Assembly: GCA_016125085.1 (NCBI GenBank)
Contig: WGMM01000006.1
Coordinates: 62,001-126,000, forward strand
From: a bacterium
GTDB taxonomy: Bacteria > Planctomycetota > Planctomycetia > Isosphaerales > Isosphaeraceae
Reading direction: 5' to 3'
DNA: 64,000 nt
In this document: one piece after another, positions 37,009 through 45,507 of the stretch
How positions within the stretch are numbered: the first letter of the stretch is position 1
Layout: each line of letters begins with the position of its first letter
Position numbers and translations under genes: made by a program
The notes under the pieces: model-generated
The model's database searches: none
Told to the model about the DNA's origin: nothing
The model's input: the letters and a program-made list of their open reading frames with translations, nothing else

Positions 37009-39291
37009 TCAGTTCGCCAGGATCGCGCGCATTCGCCTGGCTGTGATGTCATCCAGTTTCTTGTCCTGGTGCGGGGTGATGTCTGACAACTCAAGTGCTT
37101 TTGTTGCCTCGGTATGCGCCTGTTCACCCAGGCCCAGAGCCGCGTCAATTTCAGCGAGATCGGCCCAGATGTGGGCATTCGTCGGATAAAGCTTCGCGAC
37201 GGTGCGCAGGCACTTCGCTCGCTGTGCCGTCAGCACGATCTGCTGCGCCGGGGGTATTTTCGTACCCGATTCGCGGATCATTCGCTCAATGAAGGCCGCC
37301 TGCCGACGCCAGATAGGCACAGCCAGCGGGTTTCTTGGTGGAGTCAGAGCCTTTTCGTAGGCGACAAGAATCTTCGACCACGTGTTTTCGAATTTTTCGG
37401 GCTTCGATCCATCGGCCCGCCAAGCCTGATATTCCAGCTCCGCCAGTTCCACGAACGAGAGCGATTCCATCGGATCGGCCGCGATCGCCTCCATAAGCAA
37501 TTCCCGCGCGGGAGCCACGCGGGGCAGGGGGGCGTCCACCAGTTCTCGCGCCCGGGCCCTGGCCGATTCCGCTTTCCAGAACGGAACCGCCGAGCCGAGG
37601 AACCAGCCGATCGCCGCGACACTCAAGGCCACGGGCAAAAACCGCAGGGCCTTGATGTCCACGACGACTTTCGTCTTCGCCGACCGCCAGTGCGTGTCGG
37701 CACAGTTCGCCCCGGCAGCGGTCATCAACCAGAACGGTAGCGCCACGCTCGGAAAGCCGATCCCGCCCGCGGCCTGCCAGCTTACGAGCATGGCCACAAT
37801 GGCCCCGGCGAGATGAGCAGGGCGAATCACGCTGTGCCTGAGCACCCAGCGCAGTACCACCCAGCCAAGCCCCCAGAATGCCAGCAGGACGAAGCCCCGC
37901 CGCAGAAGATCTTCCTGAAACAGGTTCCAGGAGCCCAGAATCGGCGCGATCAAAAACGCGACACCCGAATGGCCCACGATTTTCCAGAGATTCGTACTGC
38001 CTGAGCGCGTTTCGTATTCCGTTTCAGCAGGCTGGCTCAGGGCCTCCCGGGAAGTCATCTTCCAAAGACTCCAGCCGACGGCCGCCAGAAAAGCCAGCAG
38101 GGCGAACACGCCCGCCGTGACCCAGAGTTCCAGGAAGACGTTGTGCGGGTCGCTGATCTCTTCGCTGGCTTCGGGAAGCTTGTACTGAAGATAACGATAA
38201 TTGAAATTGGCCGGGCCCACGCCCCACAGCCAGTTCCGGCCTTCCTGAATCACGTCCCATGTCGCGACCCAATACTCCACTCGATATCGCAGGCTTTTCG
38301 TACTTTCGGTCAGCACGAGCAAGTCCATACGCCCCGTCGCCAGGCCTATCAGAAATAGCACGATGGCGATCAATATCAGCGGTACGGCAAGCGCGGCGAC
38401 GTGCTTCCAGCGCGTTCTGCGAAGCAATTCCAGGCACACGACACCCACGCCAGCCACCAGCCCCAGCCAGGCGCTGCGGCTTTTCGTCCACTGCAGGCAG
38501 ATCGCCAGGACAAACGAGAGGAACGCCAGCCCGACCACCCGGGCCGTGCGAGCGTTACCTGACAGATGCGATTTCGTCATCTGGTCGAACATCAGGCCGA
38601 TCAGGATCACCAGGGGGCCGACAAGCACGGCGGCCAGCGAGTTCGCAAGAGCGAAAGTCGCCATCGCTTCGTTCGACTGCAGCAGCCGGTCCTCAAAAGC
38701 TCGCCGCAGCGGTGAAGCCGGATCGATCCCCATTTCCAGGAGCGTCCGTTCCGGATGTGCCCGATACGCCTCACGCAGCGCGGGAAATTCCACGGCGGTC
38801 TGAAACATGCCGTAGCCGGCCAGTGAGAAAGTCATCAGCAACTGAGCCCAGACCAGGCTCGTCGACTCCCATGGGTCTTTCGGAATCTGGCGGAAGATCA
38901 CGTAAATGACGCCGATCGTCAGCCATTCCAGCGACAGATTCGCCGCCGCCCGATGTTCGAGCGCACCATGGGCCGAAGCCAGCACCAGCCCGACAAGAGC
39001 CATGACGGCCGTATCGGCCAGTGACCATCGAAAGCGGAAGTCGTTGCGATATAGCCGCACCGCACTCAGCAGCAACGCAGCCAGTAGAACCCAGAGGCAC
39101 CAGGCCAGCCCTGTGCCCTGAGCGGCGTCCTCACTCGGCCAGAGCGATCGCGAGCACACCAGGCCGGCGAGCATGCCCAGGCCGATCGATTCCCACGTGA
39201 GTGCCGACGGCAATCCGATATCGACCGAATCACGCCTGTGGACGATCGTCGGACCCTTGTTTCGATGACGAACGGCAGGGCGACCAGCCAC
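37009..39291 (-). CDS. O-antigen ligase-like polytopic membrane protein with TPR tail
   Basis: A 760-residue protein with ten or more TM helices. The large-loop signature of O-antigen ligase/polymerase (Wzy_C) is seen around residues 365-390: WGVGPANFNYRYLQ and SDPHNVFLELWVTAG with the conserved Pro-His-Asn. The last ~150 residues are soluble and TPR-like (ELLMEAIAADPMESLSFVEL, RTVAKLYPTNAHIWADLAEI). I choose GTG at 39291 because AGGAG lies 7 bases upstream; the TTG at 39297 is too close to it. That AGGAG overlaps the stop of the preceding small gene. It probably ligates or polymerises a glycan on a polyprenyl carrier. Confidence 0.8.
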   Translation of the reverse strand: MAGRPAVRHRNKGPTIVHRRDSVDIGLPSALTWESIGLGMLAGLVCSRSLWPSEDAAQGTGLAWCLWVLLAALLLSAVRLYRNDFRFRWSLADTAVMALVGLVLASAHGALEHRAAANLSLEWLTIGVIYVIFRQIPKDPWESTSLVWAQLLMTFSLAGYGMFQTAVEFPALREAYRAHPERTLLEMGIDPASPLRRAFEDRLLQSNEAMATFALANSLAAVLVGPLVILIGLMFDQMTKSHLSGNARTARVVGLAFLSFVLAICLQWTKSRSAWLGLVAGVGVVCLELLRRTRWKHVAALAVPLILIAIVLFLIGLATGRMDLLVLTESTKSLRYRVEYWVATWDVIQEGRNWLWGVGPANFNYRYLQYKLPEASEEISDPHNVFLELWVTAGVFALLAFLAAVGWSLWKMTSREALSQPAETEYETRSGSTNLWKIVGHSGVAFLIAPILGSWNLFQEDLLRRGFVLLAFWGLGWVVLRWVLRHSVIRPAHLAGAIVAMLVSWQAAGGIGFPSVALPFWLMTAAGANCADTHWRSAKTKVVVDIKALRFLPVALSVAAIGWFLGSAVPFWKAESARARARELVDAPLPRVAPARELLMEAIAADPMESLSFVELAELEYQAWRADGSKPEKFENTWSKILVAYEKALTPPRNPLAVPIWRRQAAFIERMIRESGTKIPPAQQIVLTAQRAKCLRTVAKLYPTNAHIWADLAEIDAALGLGEQAHTEATKALELSDITPHQDKKLDDITARRMRAILAN

Positions 39292-39301
39292 GGCCAAGCT
39301 C

Positions 39302-39607
39302 CTATTGTCCGTCGCGAGTTGCGGTTCCGGTGGCGCCTTCGAAGGCGGTCACGGTTTTGATCGTCTCAACCCGGCATGCCCGTGCACCAGCCGTCCAGAG
39401 CGTCCCGGCGAACAAGGCCACGAATACGATAACCGCCGACCAGAACCCGATCGATTCCGTTAGGTTATCGGGCGGCCACTCCTGGTGCAAGCCGTTCATG
39501 AGGCTTACGGCTGCCAGCAGAATGCCTGCGGGAGTCCAGAGCGTCAATGCCCCGAACAGCAGGTACATACGCCGGTCGGCCTTGTCCAGGTCGCTCCAGT
39601 GGATCAT
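39302..39607 (-). CDS. small two-TM membrane protein, unknown function
   Basis: A 101-residue protein starting MIHWSDLDKADRRMY, with two hydrophobic segments (about 16-36 and 55-75). The ATG overlaps the stop of proS by one base (TGATG), and its stop overlaps the Shine-Dalgarno motif of the ligase-like gene, so it is translationally coupled on both sides. An in-frame extension to 39652 inside proS is rejected. No family recognised. Confidence 0.68.
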   Translation of the reverse strand: MIHWSDLDKADRRMYLLFGALTLWTPAGILLAAVSLMNGLHQEWPPDNLTESIGFWSAVIVFVALFAGTLWTAGARACRVETIKTVTAFEGATGTATRDGQ

Positions 39608-41406
39608 CACGCCCGTGCTCCGCCGCCCCGCCTGGCAGCCTTGTCGACGCATGCCTGCTGAAGGGCGTCACGCTTCGCACGCCAGACGTTCACCACGGCC
39701 TGAGGGCCTTCGCTCACAGGTGCTGTGAAAGACTCTTTCGAATCACGCCATTTCAGCTCGACCTGGCCTGCGGCAAGGCCCTTCTCGCCGATCACAAGGC
39801 GGAGCGGGAAACCGATCAGATCGGCGTCCTTGAACTTCACGCCCGGGCGCTGGTCACGGTCGTCGATGATCACGTCGGCCCCGGCTTCCACAAGTGCCTG
39901 GGCATAGGCCTCGGCCGTCTTCATCAGTTCCGGCTGATTGACGTTCAGAGGAACCACGACCACCTCATAAGGCGCGATCGGCATCGGCCAGACGATTCCG
40001 TCGGAATCGTGGCAAGCCTCGACCGCTGCGGCAAGAATCCGGTTCACACCGATCCCGTAGCAGCCCATGATCATCTGCTGCTGCTTGCCGTGCTCGTCGA
40101 GGAACACGGCATTCATCGCGGCCGAGTATTTCGTGCCCAGCTTGAAGACGTGGCCGATTTCGATCCCCTGCGTCACCACCATCGGGGCGCCGCCTTTCGG
40201 GCTCGGGTCGCCAGCCTCGGCGTTGCGCAAATCGAGAACGCGTTCGAGCGTAAAGTCTCTCCCCGGTACGACATCGACGAAGTGGACGTCTACCTCGTTA
40301 CCACCCACGACCGTCTTCGGCATCGCAGCCACTGAGGTGTCGATCGCCAGCGGAATCTTGCAGCCGATCGGTCCCAGGAAGCCCATGGGCGCACCGGCCG
40401 CTTTCGCGATTTCATCGGCCGAGGCCAGTTCCAGAGCGCTCGCGCCAAAGGCCCTACGCACTTTCGCTTCGTTGGCTTCGTGGTCGCCTCGAAGGACGAC
40501 ACCGACGATCTTGTCATCGGCCTTGTAGACGAGCAGTTTGGACGTCTCTTCAGGACGCACGCCCAGGAATTCGGCGACCTCCTGAATCGTCCGCTTGCCC
40601 GGAGTCGATTTCGCCGAGTATGCCGGCGCGGCCGGATTCGCCGGGGCAGGCCATTCGATCTTGCCGATTTCGGCCCGTTCCTGATTCGCCGCATAGCCGG
40701 AAACCGGGTCCTGGATGATTTTGTCCTCGCCCGTCGAGCTCGGCACCATGAATTCGTGAGAGCTGTCGCCGCCGATCGGACCCGATTCGGCCTCGACGAT
40801 CACATAAGGCACGCCGCACCGGTCGAAGATCCGGCAGTAGGCTTCGTACATCGAGTCGTACGCTTCGTTGAGCTGCTCGACGCTCGTGCTGAACGAGTAC
40901 GCGTCCTTCATCAGGAACTCGCGTGTCCGCAGCACGCCGAACCGCGGACGCGGCTCATCGCGGAATTTCGTCTGAATCTGGTAGAGCGTCACTGGCAGTT
41001 GCCGGTAGCTCGAAATCAGGTCGCGGGCCAGGTCCGTAACCACTTCTTCGTGTGTCGGCCCAAGCGCCACATGCCGGTCGCCCGAGAGCTTCAGCTGCAT
41101 CAGCAGATTGCCGAACGTCTCGAACCGTCCGGTCTCCTTCCACAATTCGATCGGCTGCAATGCGGGCATCAACACTTCGATCGCGCCGGCGCGGCCCATC
41201 TCCTGACGTACGATCGCCTCAGCCTTGCGCAAGCTACGCAAGCCAAGAGGGAGATATGTGTAGGCCCCGGAGCCGAGCTGCCGAATGAATCCCGCACGAA
41301 CCAGCAACTTGTGACTGGGGACGACGGCGTCCGAGGGCGATTCTTTCAGCGTGGGAGCGAGCGTCTGAGTCCAGCGCACTTTGATTCGGTCCTGACGATT
41401 CGTCAT
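39607..41406 (-). CDS. proS: prolyl-tRNA synthetase, bacterial type with editing domain
   Basis: A 599-residue class II aminoacyl-tRNA synthetase. Motif 1 (SHKLLVRAGFIRQLGSGAYT), motif 2 (TKFRDEPRPRFGVLRTREFL) and motif 3 (CYGIGVNRILAAAVE) are present, and the ~180-residue INS insertion (about 225-400, EVAEFLGVRPEETSKLLVYK) is the YbaK-like domain that deacylates Ala-tRNAPro. The C-terminal anticodon-binding domain completes it. ATG at 41406 is preferred to TTG at 41409. First gene of an operon that continues with membrane proteins, which is an unusual partnership. Confidence 0.94.
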   Translation of the reverse strand: MTNRQDRIKVRWTQTLAPTLKESPSDAVVPSHKLLVRAGFIRQLGSGAYTYLPLGLRSLRKAEAIVRQEMGRAGAIEVLMPALQPIELWKETGRFETFGNLLMQLKLSGDRHVALGPTHEEVVTDLARDLISSYRQLPVTLYQIQTKFRDEPRPRFGVLRTREFLMKDAYSFSTSVEQLNEAYDSMYEAYCRIFDRCGVPYVIVEAESGPIGGDSSHEFMVPSSTGEDKIIQDPVSGYAANQERAEIGKIEWPAPANPAAPAYSAKSTPGKRTIQEVAEFLGVRPEETSKLLVYKADDKIVGVVLRGDHEANEAKVRRAFGASALELASADEIAKAAGAPMGFLGPIGCKIPLAIDTSVAAMPKTVVGGNEVDVHFVDVVPGRDFTLERVLDLRNAEAGDPSPKGGAPMVVTQGIEIGHVFKLGTKYSAAMNAVFLDEHGKQQQMIMGCYGIGVNRILAAAVEACHDSDGIVWPMPIAPYEVVVVPLNVNQPELMKTAEAYAQALVEAGADVIIDDRDQRPGVKFKDADLIGFPLRLVIGEKGLAAGQVELKWRDSKESFTAPVSEGPQAVVNVWRAKRDALQQACVDKAARRGGGARA

Positions 41407-41544
41407 CAAATTCGAGAACTCGGGGCCGAACGTACCGTTCTTCGGATCCCCCAGAGGAACTGACTGAGTTTACACGTCGGCAGCAGAACTGTCCAATGGC
41501 CTGTCGCCGAACGAAAGAGGAACTGCCGTTCGGGAACAAAAACA

Positions 41545-41610
41545 AAAAAGGGGACGGGGGTCATTTCCAGCGTCGGCATTCATCCGGAAAAAGACCCCCG
41601 TCCCCTTTTT
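41545..41610 (-). terminator. 18-bp inverted repeat, strong terminator after the GNAT gene
   Basis: Perfect 18-bp arms at 41545-41562 and 41593-41610 (AAAAAGGGGACGGGGGTC and its complement) enclose 30 bases that themselves pair partly (TTTCC / GGAAA). It starts 5 bases after the GNAT stop, and on the minus strand the GC-rich stem is followed by TTTTT, so a terminator is likely. Its length and A/T-flanked symmetry would also fit a short mobile palindromic element. Confidence 0.75.
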
Positions 41611-41614
41611 CAGG

Positions 41615-42145
41615 TCATTCCGTCACGGCTCGGTATGTGGTCTTTGACTTGCGGAATCCGAGCTTTCGGTAAAGCTTTACGGCATGAGGGTTTTCGGCTG
41701 TCACTTCAAGCATCGCACGCTCGACGCCGAAATCGGCGAACCCGGCCAGCGACTTCCGGACCAGGGCCTTGCCAAGGCCAAGCCGCCGATAGGCCGGCAG
41801 CACGGCCACGTTCTGTATCGATCCCATGCCCGAGGCATCGACGATCCCCTGAATCGTGGCGCAGTAGCCCCGGTCGCAGCCGATCAGCCACGTCGCTTCC
41901 GGCAGAAAGCCAGGCTTGGACCGAATCTCCCGCATCAGTCGCTGGCAGCCCCAGCGATCGCCCAGAATCGGGAAGACCTTGCTGTCTACCTCGTCACAGA
42001 AGCTGCGATACTTGATCTCGGCATGCAGGTCGGTCAGGCCGTCGGCCCAGGCCCGCCAGTGAAACCCTTCTGGCAGTTCGAATGCCGGTAGATCTTCCGT
42101 AAGGTCGACCTCCATACGGAAACGTTTGAAGTAAATCACGCCCAT
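41615..42145 (-). CDS. GNAT-family N-acetyltransferase
   Basis: A 176-residue acetyl-CoA-dependent acyltransferase. The acetyl-CoA pyrophosphate loop reads AVLPAYRRLGLGKALVRKSL (the R/Q-x-x-G-x-G/A motif), preceded by the strand SIQNVAVL and followed by VERAMLEVTAENPHAVKLYR and LGFRKSK, as in RimI- and MshD-like enzymes. The substrate may be a protein N-terminus or a small molecule; nothing local decides. It is monocistronic with its own terminator. Confidence 0.85.
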   Translation of the reverse strand: MGVIYFKRFRMEVDLTEDLPAFELPEGFHWRAWADGLTDLHAEIKYRSFCDEVDSKVFPILGDRWGCQRLMREIRSKPGFLPEATWLIGCDRGYCATIQGIVDASGMGSIQNVAVLPAYRRLGLGKALVRKSLAGFADFGVERAMLEVTAENPHAVKLYRKLGFRKSKTTYRAVTE

Positions 42146-42702
42146 TTTGACTCGGTACGTCCCCGTACGGGAATGGCCGGAACCCCGTCTGTTCGCTCAC
42201 GCCGTATGAGATTTCTCACAACGCATCTTAGAACCGCCGAGCGAATGCGTCAATTCATCAGCCGAAAGGCCGCGATAAATGCGGATTCTTCGAACTCCAT
42301 GGGCTGATCCTTATCGATCCTTTTTTCGAAATCGCCAGTTCGTTCGACGACATTCGCACGATAGTCCTTATGAAGATCTTTGACAATCCGGACGATTCCT
42401 CACACTCTTATCAGGCATGGAATATAAGGTCAGGTCTAAAATCCGGAAGACTCCAGTTTTCGAGACCTTCACTGTAAGCGGCCGTCCGTAAATCAATACG
42501 AACGGGCACACATGGAATTCTTCGATCAATAAATTCCGACCGCAATCCTGCTGCGGACCGATCGGCCGTTCCCAAACGCACGGCGGCGACATTATGATCG
42601 ATTCGAAGAATCGACGGCAACCTGACCCAATGACGTCATGAGGGCACGAGGCCCCTCACCAGGGCATAACTTCATTCGACCGGAAAGGACCTGTGCCGCA
42701 AC
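42146..42702. other. intergenic region, no gene found
   Basis: About 555 bases without a supported gene. Short minus-strand frames (up to 74 codons) lack a Shine-Dalgarno motif and recognisable sequence. A small palindrome CCCGTACGGG lies near 42160, and TATGAT near 42594 is a possible -10 for the sulfotransferase gene. Confidence 0.4.
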
Positions 42703-43437
42703 ATGAGCACCGCCCGAAGAATCGCCATGTGGTCCGGCCCTCGCAACATTTCCACAGCGATGATGCGATCCTGGGGCAACCGGCAGGATACCGTCGTCTG
42801 CGACGAGCCCCTTTATGCCCACTACCTGCTCGTCACGGGGCTCGACCACCCCGGCCGAGAGGAAGTCATCGCCTCGCAGGACACCGACTGGCGAAACGTC
42901 GTGAAAATGCTCACCGGCCCAGTACCCGCCGGCAAGGCGATTCATTACCAGAAGCACATGACCCATCACCTGCTGCCGGAGATGGATCGGGAATGGCTCT
43001 TGGGGCTCTCCAACGCGTTCCTCATTCGTGACCCGCGCGACATGATTCTTTCGCTCTCGAAAGTGCTCAAGGAAGTACGACTGGTCGATACCGGCCTGCC
43101 GCAACAGCTCGAAATCTTTCGACTGGTCCGCGATCGAACCGGCAAAACTCCGCCCGTGGTCGATTCCCGCGAGGTCCAGAACCGGCCTGAATCGATCTTG
43201 CCCGCTTTGTGCTCTGCCCTGGACGTACCCTTCGACCCCGCTATGCTGCACTGGCCCGCTGGCCCTCGTGACACCGACGGCATCTGGGCCAAATATTGGT
43301 ATGCGAGTGTCGAACGCTCGACCAGGTTCGAGCCCTATCAGGAAAAGACCGAACCGGTTCCGCCGGAACTCGCCGGAATCCTCGATTCCTGCACGCGTAT
43401 CTACGACGAACTCGCGGAATGCCGCATTCGGGCCTGA
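42703..43437 (+). CDS. sulfotransferase-like protein
   Basis: A 244-residue protein. The N-terminal MWSGPRNISTAMMRSW is a variant of the P-loop-like 5'-PAPS-binding motif of sulfotransferases, and FLIRDPRDMILSLSKV matches the 3'-phosphate-binding region (RDPRD). Proteins of this type are usually annotated sulfotransferase family without known substrate. The aminotransferase gene begins 93 bases downstream on the same strand, so the two may be co-transcribed. GGAAAGGA lies somewhat far (about 13 bases) from the ATG. Confidence 0.72.
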   Translation: MSTARRIAMWSGPRNISTAMMRSWGNRQDTVVCDEPLYAHYLLVTGLDHPGREEVIASQDTDWRNVVKMLTGPVPAGKAIHYQKHMTHHLLPEMDREWLLGLSNAFLIRDPRDMILSLSKVLKEVRLVDTGLPQQLEIFRLVRDRTGKTPPVVDSREVQNRPESILPALCSALDVPFDPAMLHWPAGPRDTDGIWAKYWYASVERSTRFEPYQEKTEPVPPELAGILDSCTRIYDELAECRIRA

Positions 43438-43529
43438 GCGATCGAGAATTTTCACACAGCCGAATTCCGCAATCGAACACGATCGAGAAACCTTCACCAT
43501 CGCACCCGAACCGGGATCGAATTCACCCG

Positions 43530-44459
43530 ATGCTTCAAAAATACGACACCGCAAACGACGATATCCGTTATTCCGTCAACGGCAAACTGTTCCGCAGGAC
43601 CGAGCCTGGCATCAGCCCGTTCGATTCCGTCGTTCAAGGGGGCGATGCCGTCTGGGAAGGCCTCAGGCTTTACGAAGGCCGAATCTTCCGCCTGACGGAA
43701 CACCTGAACCGGCTGCGTAACTCGGCCAAAGCCCTGGCGTTCGCCGAGATCCCGTCGGACGATACGATCATCGCGGCGATTCGCGAGGTTCTCGTCGCCA
43801 ACCAGATGTTCGACGGCGTCCACATCCGCCTGACGTTGACCCGGGGCGTCAAAGTCACCTCCGGAATGGACCCGCGGCTGAACCGGTCCGGCCCGACATT
43901 GATCGTACTGCCCGAATTCAAGCCGCCGGTTTACGACAAGTCCGGTTTGAAACTCGCGACTGCCAGCGTCCGCAGGCCCGGACCAGACGTCATGGATCCG
44001 AAAATCCACCACAACAACCTCATCAATTCGATCATGGCCAAGATCGAAGCGACTCTCGCCGGCGCCGACGACGCCGTGATGCTCGACAGCCGCGGCTTCG
44101 TGGCCGAAACCAACGCCACGCACCTGTTTCTCGTCAGCGGAGGTATTCTGAGAACCCCGCGCGCCATCGCGTGCCCGGAAGGGATCACGCGTGAAGCCGT
44201 ACTGCAGATTGCCGATTCTCTGGGGCTGCCAGCCATCGTCGAAGATCTTTCGCTCGTCGATTTCTACCGTGCTGACGAAGTCTTCTGCACCGGCACGATG
44301 GGCGAGCTGGCACCGGTCGTCGCGATCGATTCCCGCCTGATCGGCACGGGGCGCTCCGGCCCCGTCACGCTCCGCCTGAGCGAAGCCTTCGCCGCGCGGG
44401 TGGCGGTCGAGGGAACCGTCGTCGTGACCCGGGACATGTCCGAACAGGCATCTTCCTGA
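43530..44459 (+). CDS. ilvE: class IV aminotransferase (branched-chain amino acid aminotransferase-like)
   Basis: A 309-residue PLP enzyme. The family start FDSVVQGGDAVWEGLR, the PLP-lysine Lys158 in MDPKIHHNNLINSIMAK, the Glu in GFVAETNATHLF and the phosphate loop ACPEGITREAVL with FCTGTMGELAPV are all present. This is the fold of IlvE, D-amino-acid transaminase and ADC lyase; IlvE is the best guess. The start at 43530 begins at the domain edge; the upstream in-frame stretch from 43296 lies inside the sulfotransferase gene and is rejected. Confidence 0.85.
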   Translation: MLQKYDTANDDIRYSVNGKLFRRTEPGISPFDSVVQGGDAVWEGLRLYEGRIFRLTEHLNRLRNSAKALAFAEIPSDDTIIAAIREVLVANQMFDGVHIRLTLTRGVKVTSGMDPRLNRSGPTLIVLPEFKPPVYDKSGLKLATASVRRPGPDVMDPKIHHNNLINSIMAKIEATLAGADDAVMLDSRGFVAETNATHLFLVSGGILRTPRAIACPEGITREAVLQIADSLGLPAIVEDLSLVDFYRADEVFCTGTMGELAPVVAIDSRLIGTGRSGPVTLRLSEAFAARVAVEGTVVVTRDMSEQASS

Positions 44460-44498
44460 CAAACCGCATTACGCTGATTTCATCGAGGCACTTTCGCC

Positions 44499-45350
44499 AT
44501 GGTTCCTGAAGAGACGAACGACCCGGATCGTGGCCAGCATGGCGAAATCCCTGGCATGAGTGACTACGACGATCATCAGCCAAAGCCGCGGGGCGAATTC
44601 ACCGTCGGCGACGTCTTGTCCCGAAGCTGGGAGATATTGCGTTCCGACACGTTCCGCATCGCCGGAACCATCTGGGCAGGGATTGCCTTGATCACCTTCG
44701 TGTTGATCTTTCAGGCTGCAATTTTCGATGACCCGAACCGCCGCGGGCAGCCGCCTGTATTGGCTCAGCTCCTCGTCGCCCTGCCAGGATGGTGCATCAT
44801 CGCTCTCGTGATCGCGGGCATGCACCTGTTCGTCGTGAACGTCGCCTCGGGGCGGAAAGCCCGATTCGGCGATCTGTCCCGATGCCGCAAATTCGCCGGG
44901 ACGATCCTCATCGCTGATCTGCTGTTCGGGCTCGTCGCCGGTGGAACTCAGTGGATCGTGATCTTCGGAACGCTCATTCTCGGCGAATTGATCGGGCCTT
45001 TTGCGCTTATGATAGGGATCTTCGCAGGAATTCCGCTGTTGTATGCCGTTTATTTCTCACTCTCGCAGTTTCAGTTTCTCGTCGTCGACCGCGAGACGAA
45101 ACCGCTGCAATCGCTGCAGTTATCGTGGGAACTCATGCGCGGTCATCGACTCGAATATCTTTATCTGAACCTGATTTGCGGCGTGATCAATATCGTCGGC
45201 TTCTTGGCCTGCGGATTCGGGATACTCATTACGCTGCCTTTGCAATTCGTCTCGTTCGCGGTCTTTTACCTGGCCCTGACAGGCCAGCCAGTGGCCGACC
45301 CCTACGGCTGGTCTCAACGGACCGCGGAGAAACTGCATGGCCAGGCGTAG
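44499..45350 (+). CDS. multi-spanning membrane protein of unknown function
   Basis: A 283-residue protein with a charged cytosolic N-terminus (~45 residues), the element GEFTVGDVLSRSWEILRSD and about six hydrophobic segments arranged in pairs. The repeated pattern of a short amphipathic helix (DVLSRSWEIL, SLQLSWELMRGHRLEYL) before membrane segments resembles the glycerophosphodiester phosphodiesterase-type membrane domain found in many bacterial membrane proteins. The start is 40 bases after the aminotransferase gene. Function unknown. Confidence 0.7.
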   Translation: MVPEETNDPDRGQHGEIPGMSDYDDHQPKPRGEFTVGDVLSRSWEILRSDTFRIAGTIWAGIALITFVLIFQAAIFDDPNRRGQPPVLAQLLVALPGWCIIALVIAGMHLFVVNVASGRKARFGDLSRCRKFAGTILIADLLFGLVAGGTQWIVIFGTLILGELIGPFALMIGIFAGIPLLYAVYFSLSQFQFLVVDRETKPLQSLQLSWELMRGHRLEYLYLNLICGVINIVGFLACGFGILITLPLQFVSFAVFYLALTGQPVADPYGWSQRTAEKLHGQA

Positions 45351-45507
45351 GCTGTCGACGCATTACACTGGAATCCGTTGCCGATCCCGCCATTTCGACC
45401 TTGCTCTCGATGAACTTCAGGCATAGGATGAACTAGTAACCGATTGTTTCCGTTAGTGGCTCGTGATCGGCAATTCCGGGGACCGCCATTCCGAAGGACG
45501 TAGGACC

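Noticed and set aside
42368-42620. two short minus-strand frames (69-74 codons) in the 42.1-42.7 kb gap
   Set aside because: No Shine-Dalgarno, no recognisable sequence, composition like non-coding DNA.
43296-43529. 78-residue N-terminal extension of the aminotransferase
   Set aside because: It overlaps the end of the sulfotransferase gene in another frame, and the family begins at the ATG at 43530.
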